The notes below the pieces were generated by a model. The model was not told the origin of the DNA, did not search any database, and saw only the letters and a list, made by a program, of their open reading frames with translations. From Petasospora fabianii (taxonomy: Eukaryota > Ascomycota > Saccharomycetes > Phaffomycetales > Wickerhamomycetaceae), in NCBI GenBank assembly GCA_022641835.1, contig CP048720.1, positions 682,001 through 746,000 on the forward strand: DNA of 64,000 nucleotides, in the 5' to 3' direction. Numbering within the stretch: position 1 is the stretch's first letter; each line of letters begins with the position of its first letter. The translations under genes were made by a program, and so were the position numbers. Below are positions 9,401 to 16,675 of this stretch, piece after piece.

Positions 9401-11415
9401 TCATCATGGAGTGTCAGTACAAGTCCATCTCCAGAACCGGCACCTCAATCTTTGCCAAGTTGAAGAAGATGAAGATCAACCCCTATGATTACATTCAATT
9501 CTACTCCTTGAGAAAGTGGGGAAGAATCGGTGAGGATAGAAAGCTCGTCAGTGAGCAATTGTACATCCATGCCAAGATTCTTATCGTTGATGACCGTACA
9601 GCTTTGATCGGTTCTGCTAACATCAATGAGAGATCCCAGAGAGGTAACAGAGACTCTGAAGTTGCAGCTGTTGTCAGAGACACTGAGGTTGTCAACAGTA
9701 CCATGGATGATAAGCCATACAAGGCTGCGAGATTTGCTCATACTTTGAGAATGAGACTTATGAGAGAGCACTTGGGTGTTGATGTTGACATCTTGGATAT
9801 TGTTGAGAGAAGATTCAACAAGATCGAGGAATTGGCTAAGAAGACAAAGACAGGACAGGGGTCCAAAACCAACAACTTTACCACTAAAGACTACGAGGTG
9901 GGTTCTTCTATGGTTGAGTTGGCCTCCAGAGATGTCTTGAACATGCCAGACGGTACTAAGAGGTGGAAGAACTTCCAGAATTCCGCCGGTGCCACGGCCC
10001 AGGGTAATGATGAGAAGTACAACCAGATCAACAAGGAGGATGCTAAGGAAAATTTGCCACAGCACTTGCAGGAGAAATCTCATGAGCCTGTCCCATTGCT
10101 GTTCCACTCGTTTAACAACCGTGCTAGAGAGGAAAACGCTGGTATTAGAGACAAGAAGCAGTATTCTTCCGATGCCAGAATCACCAATAACCAACAACAG
10201 CACAGAGACGACGTTGAGGGTAGAGGAGCTGACCATATGGACTCTACTTCGTACCAGAAGCAAAAAATCGATGCTGCTAAGACCCTAAAGAAGTGGGCTA
10301 AGGAGTCCATGGTCAACAGCAGTACCAGTGTGTTCCTTCCCAACGTTTCACAAGTTTTGGAGTTTTTGGATGATACTGAGTTGATTAAAAACCCAGAGTC
10401 TTTGACTGATGAGGAGGAGATTATCATTGCTGAGAGAAATCAGGAGAGATGGGACATGTTGAAGAGAGTTGCATACTTGCAGAGAGTTGCCGCTAAGTAC
10501 AAAGTTCAGGCCGATGAGGAGAATCGTAAGCGTCAGAAGACTGGTTTGAGCCCGTTGTTTGAAAACCGTGAACACGAGGAACCAGTGGAGACTGTTGATG
10601 GTGTCTCTGACAGCGCTGCATCCAACCTTGCCGCCGGCGGTGTTCTTCCAGAACAGCCCACTGGTGATACCAAAGAGCCACATGGCGAGATCGAAGATTT
10701 GCCTGGTGACAACATTCCTGTAATTTCATTGGATTCTGATGGTATCAAAACTCTTTTGGACTCCATCAACGATTCTGGTAATCCATCCAAGTTCAATAAA
10801 CTCATTGACCCATACTGCTTCCAGGACCCATTATCAGAGAGTTTCTATGAGGATGTTTGGTTTGAGAATGCCTACAGAAACACTCTGCTCTTCAGAGAGG
10901 TGTTCCACTGTCAGCCAGATGACACTGTGGTCACATGGAATGAGTACAAGACATTCACCAAATTAAACACAGCTTTCATGTTGGCTCAGGATCAAGATGC
11001 AAGCCGCAGAATGAAACCAACTTTAACCAACTCGACTGATGGAGACCGCTCCACCCTTGGTCTACCAAGACCTCGTGACAATTCTGTGCGTACCCCAGAC
11101 TTTAATGAGATGAGAAGAGACAGCGTTCTCGGTAATGTCCCAACGGAGTCTCAGTTGAGAGAAGAGTCACCAGATCTAGATGCATCTCCTGCCTCAACTG
11201 CTCCAAAGAGAGGTAAAAGTGGAGCATATGCATTCCGTAAGAGATCTCCACTTGGTGGTGTAAGTGTCTTTGACCGTGAGACTGCTGATAAACTTTTGAG
11301 CGAGATTCAGGGTCACTTGGTTCTCTTCCCTGTTGACTGGTTGTACAAGGAGGTTGAAGGAGGTAACTGGTTCTACAACATGGACCGTATTCCTCCTCTT
11401 GAGATCTATGACTGA
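6466..11415 (+). CDS. SPO14: Phospholipase D (SPO14/PLD1 type)
   Basis: A 1649-residue protein, close to S. cerevisiae Spo14 (about 1680). It hydrolyses phosphatidylcholine to phosphatidate and choline; in yeast this is needed for prospore membrane formation and for Sec14-bypass growth. A polar N-terminus with Asn/Gly/Gln repeats (ANGQENGQPNGQANG) is followed by a PX domain at about 239-425 with a disordered insert. A PH domain lies at about 459-600. The first HKD motif is H729-K731-D736 (HHEKLCMIDH). The conserved YIYIENQFF segment is near 914, and the second HKD motif is H1035-K1037-D1042 (HAKILIVDD followed by GSANINERS). Both catalytic motifs are intact. The conserved C-terminal segment ends GNWFYNMDRIPPLEIYD. 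The start ATG at 6466 is the first in frame. Confidence 0.97.
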   Translation: MALSELDQNAVQGSTTTKPRPAHESKNSENDPRSAGPASVNSDQGGLFQPESIGNKFSWNADVLHRFEDDEQREGSAPERPLSPRHVDSDFQNGTTNYAANGQENGQPNGQANGHANGHSPALASGLNNESPHTPNVQGQVDSPTWLRKFSKLPSGFASNETWKDWGRALKFGRRRDTLQQQQYSKEYPQDASDEATRMRASNLVTSLLSGAPAAMFLASSFQKDEHGTRRAPLLLSLLSVELQDVTPPGSRHSKYKLYMEYGVGENRLKWTVMKDLRDFISLHSRLKISLFQSKNFKGAKKVDLPKFPRYYKSSNDPVAHTGNQRTLNNKYLSTSVRTTNGNGHANYNDTTNPSQHQQRTLRQSSVGSTHSNGSGGFFRDRLHAIASMVSGDDHEGTELQHHLDENARAYRAKLQEYLDQLILTLALRPQSNKLFQFFELSPIGVMLSYETGYQGKQGYLIVGSSSKAQGWRVGHLRASDIKQMVERHTSKWFLVRNSYVMYVSDIYSTTPLDVFLVDSQFKITFSGSEDCDGGDNESFYDDGMSLMSHEGSKFKKRIPHFTIKLENSERELKVISKSENQARLWVHSLQTMQKNAIWSKKQRFGSFAPVRKNCFAQWFVDGRDYMWAVSSAMEMAKDVIYIHDWWLSPELYMRRPANGNQEWRIDRILKRKAEQGVKIFVIIYRNVGSTVVTDSLWTKHSLIDLHPNIHVIRSPNQWLQNTYFWAHHEKLCMIDHTVGFVGGIDLCYGRYDTPDHVLVDDSQFDFASNQSPTENSVKFQTFPGKDYSNPRIKDFYDLDKPYESMYDRQTTPRMPWHDVHMVVAGQPARDLSRHFVQRWNYLLRQKRPSRPTPILTPPPEFNPEDLDRFNLSGSCEVQILRSAGNWSLGLKHTEHSIQSAYLKLIETSEHYIYIENQFFITSSAFDGTVIENRIGDALVDRIIRAHNEKKKWKAFIVIPLMPGFESEVDEAEGSAVRVIMECQYKSISRTGTSIFAKLKKMKINPYDYIQFYSLRKWGRIGEDRKLVSEQLYIHAKILIVDDRTALIGSANINERSQRGNRDSEVAAVVRDTEVVNSTMDDKPYKAARFAHTLRMRLMREHLGVDVDILDIVERRFNKIEELAKKTKTGQGSKTNNFTTKDYEVGSSMVELASRDVLNMPDGTKRWKNFQNSAGATAQGNDEKYNQINKEDAKENLPQHLQEKSHEPVPLLFHSFNNRAREENAGIRDKKQYSSDARITNNQQQHRDDVEGRGADHMDSTSYQKQKIDAAKTLKKWAKESMVNSSTSVFLPNVSQVLEFLDDTELIKNPESLTDEEEIIIAERNQERWDMLKRVAYLQRVAAKYKVQADEENRKRQKTGLSPLFENREHEEPVETVDGVSDSAASNLAAGGVLPEQPTGDTKEPHGEIEDLPGDNIPVISLDSDGIKTLLDSINDSGNPSKFNKLIDPYCFQDPLSESFYEDVWFENAYRNTLLFREVFHCQPDDTVVTWNEYKTFTKLNTAFMLAQDQDASRRMKPTLTNSTDGDRSTLGLPRPRDNSVRTPDFNEMRRDSVLGNVPTESQLREESPDLDASPASTAPKRGKSGAYAFRKRSPLGGVSVFDRETADKLLSEIQGHLVLFPVDWLYKEVEGGNWFYNMDRIPPLEIYD

Positions 11416-12112
11416 TGTTGATGATGTTTGTATAAAAATTGATAGGTTGAATTTTAATGCTACAATGTTTAATATGAATTCTACTTGAGTTAGTGCGGTA
11501 CATGGTGTGTCACTTCCCTACTAGGTCTTCCTTTGCAGTCTCCGTTAAGACAAAGTATGACAAGGAATAGGCGGGGAGTGAATTCAGCGCTTGCTATGTA
11601 TCCTGTGGGTGTTAAGTCATTTAAGATGGGATGCATCCAGCGGTTCGATCCAACAAAGAAGGCTATGGAGCCTTGATATGGTGTGGCAGTCGTGACGTGC
11701 AAGGTTATGACTTTGCCCGTGGTTGCCGAGAAAGCGATAGCGAAGGTGTTGAAGGCTTTATATTCCGCTTGAAAACAGCTTACGACATAGAGTGCTGCAT
11801 CTTCCTGTAGAGCCGAAAGGAGAGCGCAGCAAACGATGATGTACCATGTACTACATACCAAGTCTGGGCCAGAGGGGGGGCTTTGCGATAAAGACCGTCA
11901 TTTTACGCCATTCTACGCCATTCTGCGCCATTCTGTGCCAACGCGGGACAGATAGCGCCAATCTTCGCCAAACTCCTTGCGCGTGAGCAACCGTAGGAAA
12001 AAGGAGCTCCCAATAAATTGCAAACGGGACGTCGTATAAAATTAAGAGAAACACCCTCAGCCATGTTTAAAGTGAGTACACCTATTGCCATAGTCACCAG
12101 ATATTGTTACTA
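11416..12112. other. Intergenic, 700 bp, RCK2 promoter region
   Basis: No gene with an ATG and coding character is present. A reverse open frame at 11490-11861 starts with TTG and looks like chance. The right half carries six closely spaced GCCA-core motifs (11895-11970), a possible TATA-like sequence (GTATAAAATT near 12034) and, at its end, a short uORF that overlaps the RCK2 start. Confidence 0.5.
11895..11972 (+). repeat. Cluster of RCGCCA/GCGCCA motifs (putative binding-site array)
   Basis: Within about 80 bp the core GCCA recurs six times: ACGCCATTCT, ACGCCATTCT, GCGCCATTCT, GTGCCAACGC, GCGCCAATCT, TCGCCAAACT. The first three form an almost perfect 10-bp tandem repeat, so the sites face the same side of the helix. 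The cluster lies 140-220 bp upstream of the RCK2 start. A similar cluster precedes UTP10. The factor is unknown; the motif resembles half of an E2F/MBF-like GGCGCC/CGCG site. Confidence 0.5.
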
Positions 12113-12113
12113 A
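12063..12113 (+). promoter_or_regulatory. uORF whose stop overlaps the RCK2 AUG (TAATG)
   Basis: ATG at 12063 opens a 16-codon reading frame (MFKVSTPIAIVTRYCY) that ends with TAA at 12111-12113. The last A of that stop is the A of the main ATG at 12113-12115. Such a stop-start overlap would make main-frame translation depend on leaky scanning or on termination-coupled reinitiation, if the transcript starts upstream of 12063. The transcription start is not known. Confidence 0.45.
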
Positions 12114-13567
12114 TGGCCGCTGTACAGAACATAAAGAACTTCATCCGCCACGGAAAGCAGGCTCATAGCCTTGCCCCGGAGCTGCTGATGGAGAAGACGG
12201 CAGGGGAGCTTGCGGGCGACTGCAAGAGATACGATTACAACGAGCTCGCCAGTGAGCTGGTGAAGGAGGAGCTGAGACTTCAGAGTGCCAAGTACCCTGG
12301 TCTGGAGCACTATAAGATCATAGAGAAGCTCGGAGAGGGTGCCTTCTCCACAGTGCACAAGGCGCTTCATCTTCAGACGAGCGAACTAGTTGCTATCAAG
12401 ATCATCAAGAAGTTCCAGATGGATAGCAATCAGAAAAACGCTGTACTCAAAGAGGCTGCTATCATGAGACAGCTCAACCATGAGAACGTTGTGCGCTTTG
12501 TGGAATTTAAGGAGGTTGAAGAGTTTTACTACATTGTCCAGGAGTTGGTTGAAGGTGGTGAAATCTTCAACGAGATTGTCAAATACACTTACTTTTCAGA
12601 AGACTTGGCCAGACACATCATTTCGCAGGTCGGAGAGGCCATCAAGTACTTGCATGAGGAGGTTGGTGTTGTGCACCGTGACATCAAACCTGAGAATCTA
12701 CTCTTTCAACCCATCCCTGTCATACCATCCAAGCAGATAAAGTTGAGACGCAGTGATGATCCAAACAAGGTGGATGAAGGTGAGTTCATCAACGGTGTTG
12801 GAGGTGGTGGTATCGGTATTGTCAAACTTGCAGACTTTGGTCTCTCAAAGCAGATCTGGTTTGATGAGACAAAAACACCTTGCGGAACTGTGGGTTATAC
12901 GGCTCCTGAAATCGTCCGTGACGAACACTACACTAAGGAGGTTGACATGTGGGCCATTGGGTGTGTTCTCTATACGCTACTCTGTGGTTTCCCACCATTT
13001 TATGACGAAAAGATTGATGTGTTAACAGAGAAGGTTGCTAGAGGTGAATACCAGTTCCTTCAACCGTGGTGGGACGAAATCTCCGTGGGCGCCAAAAACT
13101 GTGTTCGAAACTTATTGACAGTGGATCCAGCAAAGAGATACACCATCACACAGTTCTTGAATGATCCATGGCTTACGGAAATTCAAATCAAGAGGCCACA
13201 AAAGCACACATTCCATGACTTCAAGAGAAGCGAACCAATGTATTCGCCTGCTGCTAGAGTACTCAAGGATGCATTCGACATCTCTAATGCTGTTCACAGA
13301 ATCGGAGAAGAGAAACTTGTCAAGAAACGAAACTTGGCTACGGATCAGATTGTCGAGGAAGAAGAGGAAGAAATTATGAGAGAGTCACATCCATCAATGG
13401 GAGACTTGGAAACAAAGAGTGGGCGTTATGTCACTGAGGTGCCATTGGATCAACCACCTCAGTACACCTCACTTCAACAGCACATCCAGAACGAGTCCGA
13501 TCCATTTGAGCTCAAACTTGGTGCTTCATCAATCATCAACAGAAGGAAGAAGAAGCTGATCAGCTAG
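12113..13567 (+). CDS. RCK2: RCK2-type stress-activated CaMK-like protein kinase
   Basis: 484 residues from the first ATG, at 12113. The kinase domain starts near residue 67 (glycine loop LGEGAFSTV). Catalytic HRDIKPENLL is at about 189 and DFGLSK at about 241, with an activation segment KTPCGTVGYTAPE. About 50 residues separate HRD from DFG. That insert (IKLRRSDDPNKVDEG and a GVGGGGIG run) is characteristic of yeast Rck1/Rck2 and S. pombe Srk1. These MAPKAP-like kinases are phosphorylated by Hog1/Sty1 and act on translation elongation and the oxidative or osmotic stress response. The C-terminus has an acidic EEEEEE stretch and a basic tail (NRRKKK). RCK1 and RCK2 are paralogues in S. cerevisiae, so the symbol names the family. 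A uORF overlaps the start. Confidence 0.9.
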   Translation: MAAVQNIKNFIRHGKQAHSLAPELLMEKTAGELAGDCKRYDYNELASELVKEELRLQSAKYPGLEHYKIIEKLGEGAFSTVHKALHLQTSELVAIKIIKKFQMDSNQKNAVLKEAAIMRQLNHENVVRFVEFKEVEEFYYIVQELVEGGEIFNEIVKYTYFSEDLARHIISQVGEAIKYLHEEVGVVHRDIKPENLLFQPIPVIPSKQIKLRRSDDPNKVDEGEFINGVGGGGIGIVKLADFGLSKQIWFDETKTPCGTVGYTAPEIVRDEHYTKEVDMWAIGCVLYTLLCGFPPFYDEKIDVLTEKVARGEYQFLQPWWDEISVGAKNCVRNLLTVDPAKRYTITQFLNDPWLTEIQIKRPQKHTFHDFKRSEPMYSPAARVLKDAFDISNAVHRIGEEKLVKKRNLATDQIVEEEEEEIMRESHPSMGDLETKSGRYVTEVPLDQPPQYTSLQQHIQNESDPFELKLGASSIINRRKKKLIS

Positions 13568-13989
13568 ATTGGTATCTTTTGAAGACTGTTGCTGCATTTA
13601 CCCCTGTGCGACCTTTTGGACAGGTTGTATTTTAGAATTGTCTACAATTGTGATGAGTGATGTCATGTTTTTCACGGTAAGATCTTCACGTAGTTGCTAA
13701 TCAAGTGTAATTGCTTCGGTAGCGATCAGAGTGAGCTGTTGCTCAATCAGCCTGATCTCAGGCTTCGACGTCATCATCGATTCCAGGACCCATTGGTCGA
13801 AGAATCACGCCCCTTTGGGTTCGCCTCCTGATTTGCGCTCGCAATACTGACTTCCTACACAGGCGCCAACCAAGATCATCTCGCATGATATGATACAAGC
13901 CAACAGTAAAGTGGAAAGGGGGTGAATTTGGGGTAAAAAGAAAATCAGAGTGTGCTCCTACCAGATCTCTAATCTGGCTGGAAAAAAAC

Positions 13990-14061
13990 AGGTCCTACCC
14001 GGATTCGAACCGGGGTTATTCGGATCAGAACCGAAGGTGATGACCGCTACACTATAGAACC
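13990..14061 (-). tRNA. tRNA-Gln(CUG)
   Basis: A 72-nt tRNA on the reverse strand. The acceptor stem GGTTCTA/TAGGACC, D-arm GTG..CAC and anticodon stem TTCGG/CCGAA are all paired, and the loop TTCTGAT gives anticodon CTG, which reads CAG. The T-arm is CCCGG-TTCGAAT-CCGGG. The sequence is very close to yeast tRNA-Gln. A run of seven T follows as pol III terminator (AAAAAAA at 13982-13988 on the plus strand). No intron. Confidence 0.97.
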
Positions 14062-14246
14062 ATGTTCTGATCTAAAATACAGCCCCGTTAGTCAGACTGC
14101 GCTGAATTGGATGAGCCTTAGTAAATGTAACTAATACATTATGGATCTTTTGACGCCTTAGGTCTTGTTTTTGGTGAAGAAACGGTTTGGAAAAAGTCTC
14201 AAAAAGATAACATTATCTATCTGTAGCCTAACTTGCATCACTATCC

Positions 14247-14283
14247 CGTGTGTGTGTTGTGTGTGTGTGGGTGTGTGTGTGTT
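14247..14283 (+). repeat. TG-rich microsatellite
   Basis: An imperfect (TG)n tract of about 37 bp, interrupted by TT and GG, in the gap between RCK2 and GAD1. It is a simple-sequence repeat. It has no regular telomere unit. Confidence 0.85.
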
Positions 14284-14466
14284 GAAACATGAGCTACCGG
14301 ACGCATATTCCTTCAAATCATATTGGGCGCCTTCATAAAGTTATGAATTTCTTCCATCGCCGAACTGGCAATTTCCTACACTCACGCTTCTATTGATCGA
14401 TACCCTGCATCATGTTTTCAAACTGATATACATAGCCTGTATAGCTGGCAACACATTGTTACCAGT

Positions 14467-16098
14467 TCAACAAGTACCTTTGTAAGTACTGTGGTGGTTC
14501 TCCTTGTGCTCCTGGAAACTCTCCAAGGCAGAAGCATCGGAACCACCTCCGCTTGCAATAGAGTTCAAGAACTGATAAATGTAGTTTCTCTTTGCTGGGA
14601 GGCTGGTTGTCTCCACACTCTTGTTATATAGTTCGTAACTCTTGATCAATGACTCGGTAGCGTTGACGATATCAGTGATGAGTCTGTGGAGAAGATCATC
14701 AGTGAGCTCAACTCTCACCACAACACGAAGGATCTCGGTGTCCTCTTCAGTTGGAGGAAGTGGATAGTTTGGAATGATCCAGCCTCTCTTTCTCAAGAGG
14801 GTTGACACAATGGACTGTGGTATGTTTGGGTATGCCTCCTTGAAGACATCGGTGAACTTGAAGGCAACGACTGGAAGACCACTATTGAAGAAGTCATCGT
14901 CATTATCTTGGTTCTCGATATTAAATTTAATGTCGTTGCGATCATACTGCAAGACACCCTTTTTTCTGTGAATGAGAGAAACCACATCAAAATACTCAGT
15001 CTTCTCAAGACAGTTGGACAAGACTCTGGCGTTTCTCAAAGAGGTGTGGTGGAGGTCTTTGAATCCATTGAAACCAAGATTGAGGAAGTTGAAGTACTGG
15101 TGGATGGACTGGAATCCTGGTCTGGAAAAGTTCAAGTTGAAACTTTCCTCGACACCACCAAGGTATCTGAGCTTAAAGATCAGTTCTTGGGGCAAGAGAG
15201 AACTATCTCTCCAGAGCACCCAGCCGAGGCCAGCGGATGTAAGACCAAACTTGTGGCCAGAAGTGTTGATAGAGACAACTCTTGGAACTCTAAAGTCCCA
15301 AACGAGCTCTGGGTACAAGAATGGGGCAATAAAGGCACCGGAAGCACCATCGACATGGATAGAAACATCGTAGCCCTTGGTGTTATGGATCTTATCAAGG
15401 ATATTGTTTACTTCCAACACGTTTTCAAAAGAGCCAGTGTAAGTAGATCCCATAATGACAAAGACACCGATGGTGTTCTCGTCAACCTGTTCCTCAATCT
15501 TGTTGAGATCAAGCACGTAGTTAGACTCCTTGGTAACTGGGATCAATCTGGGCTCAACATCAAAGTATCTAGCAAACTTCTCCAGGGCAACCTGAGCATT
15601 GGAGCCCATAATGATGTTTGGGTTGGAAATGTCCTTTCCTTGCTCTTTTCTCTTGGCCTGCCATCTCTTCTTCAAGGCAAGACCTCCGAGCATAATGGCC
15701 TCCGAGGATCCGGTGGTTGCAGTACCAACTGGCTTACCACTCTCACCGCCCCAGAGTTTGCCGAGCATACTGATGTTACGCTCGGTAATATCCATAAGGG
15801 TAGGGTATTCATCGGCATCGGCAAGGTTCTTGACAAGGTTTTCCTCGGCAAGCTTTCTAGCTTCAATACCACTGAATGTGTTGACAAAGGAAGCAAGGTT
15901 CAATGTTGGGTTTCCGTCAAGGGAAAGATCATTGTGGAGAAGATTGTAAACGAGGTTACCATCAATACCATCTTTTGGAAGCTCGTACTTATTCTGGGTG
16001 ATAAAATCTGAGCGCTTGATTTCAGGTCTGTTGTGGTAGTGGGAAGTCGAGAAGACGCTCTCCTCGAGCTTCTCTGCGTCAATTGCACTGCTGAGCAT
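14467..16098 (-). CDS. GAD1: Glutamate decarboxylase
   Basis: 543 residues starting at the ATG 16098 (MLSSAIDAEKLEE); the open frame extends eight codons further upstream without another ATG. It is a PLP-dependent enzyme converting glutamate to GABA and CO2, the first step of the GABA shunt, which supports oxidative stress tolerance in yeast. Family features are the GTATTGSSEAIMLGGLALKK substrate and cofactor region, HVDGASGAF, and the PLP-binding lysine K283 in NTSGHKFGL. The length is typical (S. cerevisiae Gad1 is 585). TATTTATA lies about 100 bp upstream on its strand, and an AGGGG (STRE-like) element is at about 16273-16277. Confidence 0.96.
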   Translation of the reverse strand: MLSSAIDAEKLEESVFSTSHYHNRPEIKRSDFITQNKYELPKDGIDGNLVYNLLHNDLSLDGNPTLNLASFVNTFSGIEARKLAEENLVKNLADADEYPTLMDITERNISMLGKLWGGESGKPVGTATTGSSEAIMLGGLALKKRWQAKRKEQGKDISNPNIIMGSNAQVALEKFARYFDVEPRLIPVTKESNYVLDLNKIEEQVDENTIGVFVIMGSTYTGSFENVLEVNNILDKIHNTKGYDVSIHVDGASGAFIAPFLYPELVWDFRVPRVVSINTSGHKFGLTSAGLGWVLWRDSSLLPQELIFKLRYLGGVEESFNLNFSRPGFQSIHQYFNFLNLGFNGFKDLHHTSLRNARVLSNCLEKTEYFDVVSLIHRKKGVLQYDRNDIKFNIENQDNDDDFFNSGLPVVAFKFTDVFKEAYPNIPQSIVSTLLRKRGWIIPNYPLPPTEEDTEILRVVVRVELTDDLLHRLITDIVNATESLIKSYELYNKSVETTSLPAKRNYIYQFLNSIASGGGSDASALESFQEHKENHHSTYKGTC

Positions 16099-16467
16099 TA
16101 TGGGTGGCTGGTTGTGTGTCACAATCTGTTCCTCCTTTAGGGATTGAATATTAAGCCTACCAGGATTGTGGCTGAGGCGGATATTTTCCCCGTATAAATA
16201 GCCGTACTACTCATTGATTGATTGCTGCCCCGTGCGTGGCTCGCTCGACTCGGGAGCAAACACGTTTAGAAAGGGGCGAGCTTTAGAAACAGGTTTTAGC
16301 CCGAGCTACTGAGGACACGTTGCGGATCCAGAGATCCCCACCGTTTTTCCAGTGAAATCTGGGTCCAGAACTACCTTCAAAGTCCTTCAAAGAAAAGAGC
16401 ACGGGGGGACTTCCAACAATCTGGTCCATTAAGCAAAGTATGGGGTAACAAGACTTGGCATTCTTTT

Positions 16468-16579
16468 TCGCCAAATATCCCAATCAGGATATCGCGTAGG
16501 CCTTTGGCGCAACTATGCGCCATTTTTCGCCATACTTGTGTCAAAGTATTCGCGCCTACCGCATTGGGAAATCGCGCCA
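16468..16579 (+). repeat. Cluster of GCGCCA/TCGCCA motifs upstream of UTP10
   Basis: TCGCCAAAT (about 16470), an inverted TTTGGCGCAA (about 16502), GCGCCATTTTTCGCCAT (about 16518-16534) and TCGCGCCACT (about 16572), with CGCG cores at about 16492 and 16550. The same core appears in the promoter of RCK2 at 11895-11972. It is probably an array of transcription-factor sites. I cannot name the factor. Confidence 0.4.
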
Positions 16580-16601
16580 CTCATCTCAAATTTTTTTTTT
16601 T
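16580..16601 (-). promoter_or_regulatory. PAC-like motif plus T-tract upstream of UTP10
   Basis: GAGATGAG on the reverse strand (16580-16587) differs by one base from the PAC core GCGATGAG, which marks ribosome-biogenesis promoters in yeasts. It is followed by an AAATTTTTTTTTTT tract similar to the RRPE/poly(dA:dT) partner. The same GAGATGAG variant occurs upstream of NIP7, another ribosome-biogenesis gene. Confidence 0.35.
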
Positions 16602-16675
16602 CAAGACTTTAAAGTACTAGAGCATCACAGTGGACTACGACTTGACTCTACAAATAGATAATTTTCACAACCACC

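Larger units (their letters stand above)
13568..14466. other. Intergenic between convergent RCK2 and GAD1, holds tRNA-Gln
   Basis: About 900 bp between two convergent genes. It contains the tRNA-Gln gene, a TG microsatellite at about 14247-14283 and otherwise no ORF with coding character. 3' processing signals for both flanking genes must lie here; no single site stands out. Confidence 0.5.
16099..16675. other. Divergent promoter region GAD1/UTP10
   Basis: 577 bp. The GAD1 side has a TATA-like sequence (TATAAATA at about 16193-16200, readable on both strands) and an AGGGG element. The UTP10 side has a cluster of GCGCCA/TCGCCA motifs, a PAC-like CTCATCTC at 16580-16587 and an 11-T tract directly after it. 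No ORF with coding character. Confidence 0.5.

Noticed and set aside
9445-10263. Reverse ORF of 272 codons inside SPO14
   Set aside because: It is antisense to the conserved second half of phospholipase D and has a Leu/Ser/Val-rich composition typical of shadows.
11490-11861. Reverse ORF of 123 codons between SPO14 and RCK2
   Set aside because: It starts with TTG, has no early ATG and no family; composition is not convincing.
14247-14283. TG tract as a telomere-like or subtelomeric sequence
   Set aside because: It is short, irregular and flanked by housekeeping genes, so a plain microsatellite is the simplest reading.
14908-16011. Plus-strand ORF of 367 codons opposite GAD1
   Set aside because: The reverse-strand GAD1 is unambiguous with an intact PLP lysine; the antisense frame has no family resemblance.
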